Assembly: GCF_033095865.1 (NCBI RefSeq)
Contig: NZ_AP019365.1
Location: 2,391,501-2,455,500, forward strand
Reading direction: 5' to 3'
From: Pseudomonas sp. KU43P
GTDB taxonomy: Bacteria > Pseudomonadota > Gammaproteobacteria > Pseudomonadales > Pseudomonadaceae
DNA: 64,000 nt
The notes under the pieces are model-generated. The model was not told the DNA's origin and searched no databases. It worked only from the letters and a program-made list of their open reading frames with translations. Numbering within the stretch: position 1 is the first letter of the stretch; each line of letters begins with the position of its first letter. The position numbers were made by a program, and so were the translations under genes. Below are positions 58,501 through 64,000 of this stretch, one piece after another.

Positions 58501-61500
58501 CTGGACTTCCCCGAGTCCGAACGCGGCAACGCTGCCCTGACCGTGGGCCATATCGGTGCCTTGCAGACCACGCAGTTCTGGCATGACGCCAAGCCAGTCA
58601 GCTTCACTCCGCCCAAAGCCCTCAAGGAGTGGAATGAAATCAGCTTCCTCTGCGAGGACTACGGCAACACCAGCCGCTCTGAACTGTTCGACACCACCGG
58701 CCATGCCGAGTCAGGGGTGGATCCACGCACGGGTCTGTTCCATGCCCACTACCCTGTGGCCAGCTTGCAGGGCCTGCAAGGCCAGGGGCCAGCAGTTGAT
58801 CTGACCTTGCACTATTCGGCCCTGCGCGCTAACGAGGCAGGTCTCGGTGATGGCTGGGCCTGGCGCTTCTCCAGCGTCCAGGTACGCGACAAGCTGCTGA
58901 CCCTGGCCGATGGCGCTCAGATCCACTTCACCAACGGACAATGGTCCGACTTGGGCGCGGGCAAGGCGGTAAAGCTGGCCACATGCGTAGTTCGCAGCAA
59001 CGCAGATTACAGCGAGTTCACCCTCGACCTACCCAGCGGGCGGCAGGAGATTTTGAAGAAACCTGCTGCCATAGGCAGTGACGAAGAGGAACCGAACAAG
59101 AAGTTCCACGACCAGGTCGTGAAAACGTTGAAGGCCATTAAGGACAAGTCCAAACCGGACTTTCCTGCCCAGCCGGAAAACTGGCAGCAATGGGTACTGA
59201 TGTGCATGCCCCATGCCTATTACGCCGCAGCGGCAATCGATTACAACGAAGCGATCAAGGCATGGGAAGGTGATGAGAACATCAAGAAGCTGGACGAGCG
59301 CATTGCCGAATGCGAGGTGCCATTTGTGCTGCTTTTGCCAGCGACCATCGAGTCGCCCTACGGCGAGCAGTTGACGCTGGAATGGAAGCGCCAGAAAGGC
59401 CAGTTCTTGCTGCTGACGGTCAACAGCGGCACTGAAGCCCTGTTCAAGGCCGAGTACGTCAAGCCGCAAGAAACGTCCTCGCAGGTGATCATGCAGGTTT
59501 GGCCGCAGAGTCAGTCCGAAAAATACGAGGTCAAGTTAGACATCAAGGATTACCTGCTACGCACCCTCAAACGTGTAGAGAACGACAGCGTGTTGCAGCA
59601 GGTCGACTGCGATTATGACGACGATCAGACGCTGGATCGGGTGCTGTGCGGTCTGCGCGAGCTCGATGGGTCGGTGGAATGCGTGAAGTACCAGCCTGCT
59701 GCACCGAAATGGGGGCGCCCGGGTTTGCCTCGGGTAATGCTGCATACCCTGGTGCCGGGCGATGGGCAACAGAACCAAGTGGCGACCTATCTCTACGATG
59801 GGGAGTTTCTGGAGACCGACCAAAGGATCGTCAGTGTCGAGTACGAGAGCGGCTCGCATGGGGCCCGAGAGCGGCATTTGCTGGTGCACGGTCGAGTTAA
59901 GCACGGTAGCCGCGTAGATCGTTTCGAGCTATTGCGAGGGGTTGCCTCGGAGCAAGACCATTGGCTGGCTTTCAGCACACGCAAGGACGAAAAGAAAAAC
60001 GACAAACACCGGGTTACCAAGGGCTACCGCTACACGGGTGCGGGCGACGAGTTCGCCGAACTGTTCTATGCCATCGAGGCCGGTGCCGACAACGACGACA
60101 TCAAGGTGAAGGACGGCGCGGTGCTGGTCGAACGCCAGCGCGAGCTGCTCAACTGGTTCTTCGACAAGTCCGATAGCGCCGACCGACCGCATCTCGCCGC
60201 ATGCATCACTCGGTTGTTGGCCGGAGCACCCCGCTCGCAGCGCGATGCGCTTGGGCGCTCGGTAGAAGTGGCGATGCAGGAAGAAGACATGGCGGGCAAC
60301 GTGGAGCGGTTGCAAAAGAGCGACGAGCACTCGCTGTACCGTTGCTATTACACCAAAGGCGGGGACAACGCCATCACGCTCACCGCGGTGGCAGGGCTCG
60401 AAGCGCTGCCAACGTTGAGCTGTCCACCCATTCCAAGGCATGCCGCAGCGCCCGTCATGGCCGAATACCAATGTGACCCGTTCGGCAATCCTCAGGGGCT
60501 GCGCTTGTTTGGTTATCGCAAGGTGACGCATGGCAGCCGGGAGCTGCTGGAGCAGAGCGAAGTGGTCGTGATAGAGGGGGTCAAGGGCCAATTCAAGGGC
60601 GACCGGCTCGACGCCGATACCACCTGGGCGCTGGCCGATTCACCCGCCAAGTTGCTGTGGCGTCAGCGCAGCACCGAAGTCACGCAGGTCACCCCCAAAA
60701 CCACTCCGAGTGGGGAAAGCAAGGTCATGCAGTGGGCGGTCAAGGACACCCAGGTGACCCATCTGGACGGAAAGTCGTTCACATTGAAGAACGTTCAGCA
60801 GTTTGAGGACAACCCGAACGCAGACGGCATCGTGGTGCGTGTCACTTCCACCACCGAGGCCGGTACCGGGCAGGTCAGCAAGGAGCTACGCTCGCGCCAT
60901 GGGCGGCGCCGCCTGCAGCAGGTGGAGCAAGGGGACGAGGTGCACTGGCAGTACGATGCGTTGGGACGGGTGACGAAAGAGACGCGTTACCTGCTCAAGC
61001 CGGGCAGCACAGGCAAGGACAAGGACCAGCAACCCGACGAGCAGACCAGCACTACCTATTCGGCGGACGGCAAGGTGGCAACGCACACCCATGCGAACAA
61101 AGACCTGAGCCGCAGCTACCTGGATGGTTTGCAGCGTGTCTGGCGCCGCGAGTGGCGCAAGCACGGCACCCAGCACTTTGCGCCGGTGGATCAATTGAGT
61201 TTGCAAGGGCTGGATGCATCGCAGCTGCTGGCCAGTTGCGAGTGGGACTACCTGCCGGGTGGGCAGGCCCTGGTGGAAATGAGCCCGGCGGTGTTGGGCG
61301 TGGGGCCGCAAGCGTGGGTCAGGGAGCAAGGGGGGCTGGATGGCCCTGCCATGCGGAGCCTGTTGAAAGCGACACCTGGCGAGACGGCTGTAGGCACTCA
61401 GGCGGCGTCGGTCGGTGCGATCGATTTCGAGCCCTACGTAACGCAAGATGCCTCGACCCGGCGTCTTGTCGAACAGGGTGTCGACGAGCAATGCCTGTAC

Positions 61501-64000
61501 CAGCGCACCACCGCTTATACCTACCGCAAGGATGGTAGCTTCGAGCAGGTGGAGCAGTTGGCCGACGGCAATGGGCAACTGCATCTGACGCTGGGCAAAC
61601 GCTTCGACAGCTCAGGCCATGTCATCGGATACGACCGAACAGTGGGTAAAGAAATCCGCTCATATGCGCTGGAGCGTGACGCGCTGGGCCGGGTCACCAA
61701 AATCACCCGCCCGGACAACTCCATCATCGAGCACAGCTACCACGGTCTAAGCAACCACGCCACCGAACTCAAGGTGGATGGCAAGGTGCTGGCGACGCAG
61801 AAGGTCGAGAACACCAGCACACTGATCTCACGCCAGGTGGGTGGCCGCGCGTACAGCTTCACGGACGACACTGTGACGTTGCCCGACAAGACCGCCCTCG
61901 CCACCCATCGAAGCGATCAGGGCCTGAGCTTCAAGGCGGGCGACCACGCGCTCTCCACCCTCACCCAGAAAGACGGCACGCTGGCCCTGGCCTCAGCGGC
62001 CAGCGACGACGCGATGAAGTCGATCGGCTGGGAGCAGACCTACCGCGACAGGCGTTTGCCGGGCCGGCAGTGGGTCGCGCAATCCTCGCCGCGTGCCAAG
62101 CGTCAGGGCTGCCGCTGGGTGAGCCTGCGTGGACGACCCATGGCTTCCCTGCGTGCAGACGGCCACTGGCAGCGGGTGTTCACCGATGGGCAAGGTCGTG
62201 TACTGCGCACCTGTCAGGACCACGAGGAAGTGGTGCACCGCTATGATGCCCTGGGCCGTCTGCAGTCGCGTCAAGCTCAGGCGCTCAAGGCCGGCGGGCA
62301 GTGGCAGGTGCTCAGCGAGCATGACGGCTTTGGCCAGGAAGTCACCCGACGCTTCCTGCACAACGGCAACGAGTGTTTCAAACAGTGCCTGACATGGCGC
62401 GGGGACGGTCGCCTGGCGAGCAAGGCCAGCTACCAGAGCGGCACGCTGGTGCGCACCGAACGCTTCACCTACGATGCGCTCGACCGTCTGCAGCGCTACG
62501 AGTGCGAGGCCAGTTCGGCCGAACATTGCCCACAAGATGCCCAGTGCACGGCGGTCAAGGACCAGGTATTCAGTTGGGACGCCCTGAGCAACCTGGTCAA
62601 GTGCGTTACCACCGGTTTTGATGGCACCCAGCGCACCGAGGATCTGGCTTATGACACGATCAGTAACCCGACCCGGCTGACGGCAATCACACGTGACAAA
62701 GACAAGCGTGCATTGACCTGGAGCAGCAATGGCTACCTGACCGATGACGCCAGGCAACACCGCTTCGACTACAACGCTGCCGGTCAGCTCGACAAGGTCC
62801 GCGACAGCGATGGCAAGTTGCTGGCCCGCTACGAGTACGATGGCAGCCAGCGCTTGGCGGCGCAGTATCTGCACAGCGACGAAAGCACCCGCGAGCTGCG
62901 TTACAACGGCGATGAGCTGATCGGCGAAATCCGCTATGACAAGGCCGGCAAGGTCAGCCAAACCACAAGCCTGTCCAGTGGGTTGGCCCAGTACGATGGA
63001 AACGAGGTGCGTTGGCTGATCGACGACCCGCAAGTGGGTATCGCCGGGCAAGTCAAGGGTGGCGCGCTGGAACTGGCGCCGCTGTTGCCATTCGGCGAGG
63101 GCAAGGCGCTGGAGGGTGTTGTCGAAGGCTATAACGGCATGCGTCGCGACCCGCTCACGGGGCACTACCACGCTGGCAACGGCTACCGCAGTTATGACCC
63201 GCAACTGCGCCGTTATGCCCAGCCCGACTGGCTCAGCCCATTCGGTGAGGGTGGGCTCAACGACTACGCCCACTGCCCGGATCCGGTCAACCTGCATGAC
63301 CCCAGCGGGGCGATCATGCTCAGCCGCTGGGATCAGAATCAGCAACTGGCTATCTACGAAAAAGCACTGCAGGACACAGAGAAGACGCAGGGCGGCAGTC
63401 GCTGGCGGGGCCTGGCGTTCTCGGCGATGGTTGCCATAGCTGGCTTCGCCCTGACCCTCGTCACGGGGGGGATGTCGATGCTTTTGTTTGCGTTCGTCAC
63501 GACGATGAGTGTGCTGTCGTTTGGTTTTGAAGTGGCTTCGGTGTTCACTGCCGATAGCAACCCTGACTTGTCCAGGACATTGAGTATCGCGTCGCTGGCC
63601 ACGGGAGTACTGAGTACGTTGGGGTTCGTTGGTTTGTTCAAGGCAGGCCTCAAAGGGCTGCAACTGCTTGGCAAGGGTGCCAAGATGCTGGGGAAGGGCG
63701 CAAAAGTCGTGTGGAACGCTGCTAAAACATTGTGGCGTACGGGCTCCAAGGGTTTAAAGGAAGCTTGGCGCACTGCCAAGAATGCCCGCCATGCCAGGCA
63801 AGTTGTAGATGATGGGCTGGGGGCCCTGGCAGGTGCTGACAAAGGCCTTAAGCAGCGACTTCTGAATCACTTGAGAGAGATCGCGCCCAGTGAAAAACCC
63901 GCCAACTTTTCTCGTTCGGGATGGTTTGGAAAAGTTGGTAACTACCTGCACAACAAAGGTTTACTCGAGCCAATCATGCAAATTCGCATGGCGCAGGGTG
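55564..64000 (+). CDS. Giant RHS-repeat protein, 3' end outside window
   Basis: The frame is open from ATG 55564 (GGAG upstream; stop codon TGA directly before) to the window end, over 2,812 codons. Residues 1 to about 1045 match nothing I recognise. They include a Glu-only run (744-758) and Ala-rich helical segments (about 725-960). An RHS shell follows from GVDPRTGLFHAHYPV (about 1051) through many YD-type repeats (YDALGRVTKETRY, YDALGRLQSRQ, FDYNAAGQLDKV) to the core-end motif from YNGMRRDPLTG to NLHDPSG (2523-2582). Beyond it are hydrophobic spans (about 2617-2690) and a basic helical tail. RHS cores encapsulate a C-terminal toxin tip. No PAAR or signal peptide is seen, and the tip and any immunity gene are not visible. 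Confidence 0.92.
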   Translation, partial: MAYNTTQISKYFSRGEIITLDDVSGELVTGGSDYVTITKPGIPAYKGTKNVIVSGVKFIKEFDDKKRRWDQNLEKLIKAGAVKVEPDKWSSLTTDHGLVLVELIKSSFFTEDFFALARVRYGHATVRTNMTDATGKTEALFLHLDSEVKEALKRLKAIHDPQNKWTTIPPDYFILDSIANVYLMDAVEGATNKTQSPSTESPGALPMIEAKQTFQVPYLITNQPDGTLPDMHDFGLERVGSAEGGWYSLCPIKADRALAEKETISACLVHRRTGELTRVDYTAQTGKLGAAQWLKDFAKHVAEAGKPITAGGWNDSSEFSSSHKAPRLWCQADYRAFSTAPFSSNLVQVLACDDDYPLAKGQTLSLQVRDLKTQALHEQHLFTAQAESGWVKALCEQVNKDSHVLRAGVQGAGCTVTPGEVNNAFWGPQCAELCVTLAEVNWWASRAIDGAAVPSGGALHAWVYDAFSQRLLGQHVWTPSKAQCASGKWLKAWAEALATSDVAPYLRVNTTTTMLEQRGDGLRIFATLPGDEHAVEGPLLASAFKAPEDAVLVTVRHPGNRALLHHALFRPQDCEEQPSNNKTWLQALASFIEAQKWPELSVKDGKQLWLPRHAELQVALDNVGDGNDWSVDDYGVELLNADEWPRAEAAEEVHFTLEPQEGLTEVTISSLGAELEFRLGDEARKKGYRVMACVPRQRATYQLREGYIDYVEAAVSAQKLVFEIGNVTASVAAAAAVAAVTIMEEEEEEEEEEEEEEEKRKNAAEIVYEYANNFPHEDVIQAVKFFTSFSFEAAAAIAHAVSKLTDKNVEKATSTAGIKAAASLIAKAAFNFSNKEFSSHLLNMSEEVTEAAKHAKQVAANVNKVITSTDTIFAVADCAISLINAIAALVSIYSFYLDEQAEDSSLMEQSGIPFCDSRAGAARASVEALKAAKFAVTTAKLAAAIVAAEDEDSAVWPVSVTGDTITWQGPLANQGYDIYLDFPESERGNAALTVGHIGALQTTQFWHDAKPVSFTPPKALKEWNEISFLCEDYGNTSRSELFDTTGHAESGVDPRTGLFHAHYPVASLQGLQGQGPAVDLTLHYSALRANEAGLGDGWAWRFSSVQVRDKLLTLADGAQIHFTNGQWSDLGAGKAVKLATCVVRSNADYSEFTLDLPSGRQEILKKPAAIGSDEEEPNKKFHDQVVKTLKAIKDKSKPDFPAQPENWQQWVLMCMPHAYYAAAAIDYNEAIKAWEGDENIKKLDERIAECEVPFVLLLPATIESPYGEQLTLEWKRQKGQFLLLTVNSGTEALFKAEYVKPQETSSQVIMQVWPQSQSEKYEVKLDIKDYLLRTLKRVENDSVLQQVDCDYDDDQTLDRVLCGLRELDGSVECVKYQPAAPKWGRPGLPRVMLHTLVPGDGQQNQVATYLYDGEFLETDQRIVSVEYESGSHGARERHLLVHGRVKHGSRVDRFELLRGVASEQDHWLAFSTRKDEKKNDKHRVTKGYRYTGAGDEFAELFYAIEAGADNDDIKVKDGAVLVERQRELLNWFFDKSDSADRPHLAACITRLLAGAPRSQRDALGRSVEVAMQEEDMAGNVERLQKSDEHSLYRCYYTKGGDNAITLTAVAGLEALPTLSCPPIPRHAAAPVMAEYQCDPFGNPQGLRLFGYRKVTHGSRELLEQSEVVVIEGVKGQFKGDRLDADTTWALADSPAKLLWRQRSTEVTQVTPKTTPSGESKVMQWAVKDTQVTHLDGKSFTLKNVQQFEDNPNADGIVVRVTSTTEAGTGQVSKELRSRHGRRRLQQVEQGDEVHWQYDALGRVTKETRYLLKPGSTGKDKDQQPDEQTSTTYSADGKVATHTHANKDLSRSYLDGLQRVWRREWRKHGTQHFAPVDQLSLQGLDASQLLASCEWDYLPGGQALVEMSPAVLGVGPQAWVREQGGLDGPAMRSLLKATPGETAVGTQAASVGAIDFEPYVTQDASTRRLVEQGVDEQCLYQRTTAYTYRKDGSFEQVEQLADGNGQLHLTLGKRFDSSGHVIGYDRTVGKEIRSYALERDALGRVTKITRPDNSIIEHSYHGLSNHATELKVDGKVLATQKVENTSTLISRQVGGRAYSFTDDTVTLPDKTALATHRSDQGLSFKAGDHALSTLTQKDGTLALASAASDDAMKSIGWEQTYRDRRLPGRQWVAQSSPRAKRQGCRWVSLRGRPMASLRADGHWQRVFTDGQGRVLRTCQDHEEVVHRYDALGRLQSRQAQALKAGGQWQVLSEHDGFGQEVTRRFLHNGNECFKQCLTWRGDGRLASKASYQSGTLVRTERFTYDALDRLQRYECEASSAEHCPQDAQCTAVKDQVFSWDALSNLVKCVTTGFDGTQRTEDLAYDTISNPTRLTAITRDKDKRALTWSSNGYLTDDARQHRFDYNAAGQLDKVRDSDGKLLARYEYDGSQRLAAQYLHSDESTRELRYNGDELIGEIRYDKAGKVSQTTSLSSGLAQYDGNEVRWLIDDPQVGIAGQVKGGALELAPLLPFGEGKALEGVVEGYNGMRRDPLTGHYHAGNGYRSYDPQLRRYAQPDWLSPFGEGGLNDYAHCPDPVNLHDPSGAIMLSRWDQNQQLAIYEKALQDTEKTQGGSRWRGLAFSAMVAIAGFALTLVTGGMSMLLFAFVTTMSVLSFGFEVASVFTADSNPDLSRTLSIASLATGVLSTLGFVGLFKAGLKGLQLLGKGAKMLGKGAKVVWNAAKTLWRTGSKGLKEAWRTAKNARHARQVVDDGLGALAGADKGLKQRLLNHLREIAPSEKPANFSRSGWFGKVGNYLHNKGLLEPIMQIRMAQG
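57793..57837 (+). repeat. Hexanucleotide tandem repeat coding poly-glutamate
   Basis: Seven copies of GAAGAG plus one GAG encode 15 consecutive glutamates (residues 744-758) in the RHS protein. Because the unit is six bases, copy-number change would lengthen or shorten the acidic tract without breaking the frame. The following 600 bases are less G+C-rich than the rest of the gene. Confidence 0.9.

Overview
The window is chromosomal DNA of a Pseudomonas, most likely of the P. putida group. The evidence is the high-GC coding style, REP-type inverted repeats of the CGCCGGCAAGCCGGCTCC kind, paired LutABC, and many solute-catabolism clusters each with its own regulator. It holds about 43 protein-coding genes, two gene remnants, several palindromic repeats and candidate operators. 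I see no rRNA, tRNA, CRISPR array, prophage or transposase. The stretch from roughly 12.7 to 27 kb is visibly richer in A/T than the rest and carries the two gene remnants, so it looks like a plastic accessory region.

Layout. (1) 0-1.5 kb: start of a small exported protein, divergent from an ECF sigma factor with an NrsF/DUF1109 membrane anti-sigma protein. (2) 1.6-8.1 kb: NhaA antiporter, a REP pair, NCS2 purine permease with an 8-oxoguanine deaminase, a 218-bp palindrome and an MFS carrier. (3) 8.2-11.3 kb: IclR regulator, ureohydrolase-fold formimidoylglutamase-like enzyme and GltS symporter, with a palindromic IclR-type operator in the divergent promoter. (4) 11.4-18.7 kb: SotB-like MFS efflux pump, class II aldolase plus HD-domain protein with a divergent LysR, an ECF sigma/RskA-like anti-sigma pair, DUF3455 and PRC-barrel proteins. 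(5) 18.8-26.4 kb: CocE-type hydrolase, YfcC-type carrier, LysR, OprD porin, lipoprotein esterase and OsmC. (6) 26.5-27.5 kb: a scar with a 5' cupin remnant and a 3' MMPL-transporter remnant. (7) 27.8-29.7 kb: GNAT acetyltransferase and UDP-glucose dehydrogenase.

(8) 29.8-44.9 kb is the most interesting catabolic block. It has a TPP-dependent 2-oxoacid decarboxylase resembling 2-ketoarginine decarboxylase, a LacI regulator, LutABC, a LuxR-type regulator, an M20-type carbamoylase next to an arginine-deiminase-fold enzyme, a LysR, a second class II aldolase, a YjiH permease, a YtcJ-type amidohydrolase and a G3E GTPase metallochaperone. Two near-identical LacI-type operators lie in front of the TPP enzyme and of lutA, so these probably form one regulon. 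(9) 44.9-55.4 kb is a beta-oxidation cluster (acyl-CoA dehydrogenase, FadB-like bifunctional enzyme, thiolase, SDR) flanked by a PrpR-type sigma-54 activator and a MalT-like LuxR regulator.

(10) 55.6 kb to the window end is a single open reading frame of more than 2,800 codons. It encodes a giant RHS-repeat protein with an unrecognised N-terminal kilo-residue, a poly-glutamate tract made of a hexanucleotide repeat, the RHS core-end motif, membrane segments, and a C-terminal tip that runs out of the window.
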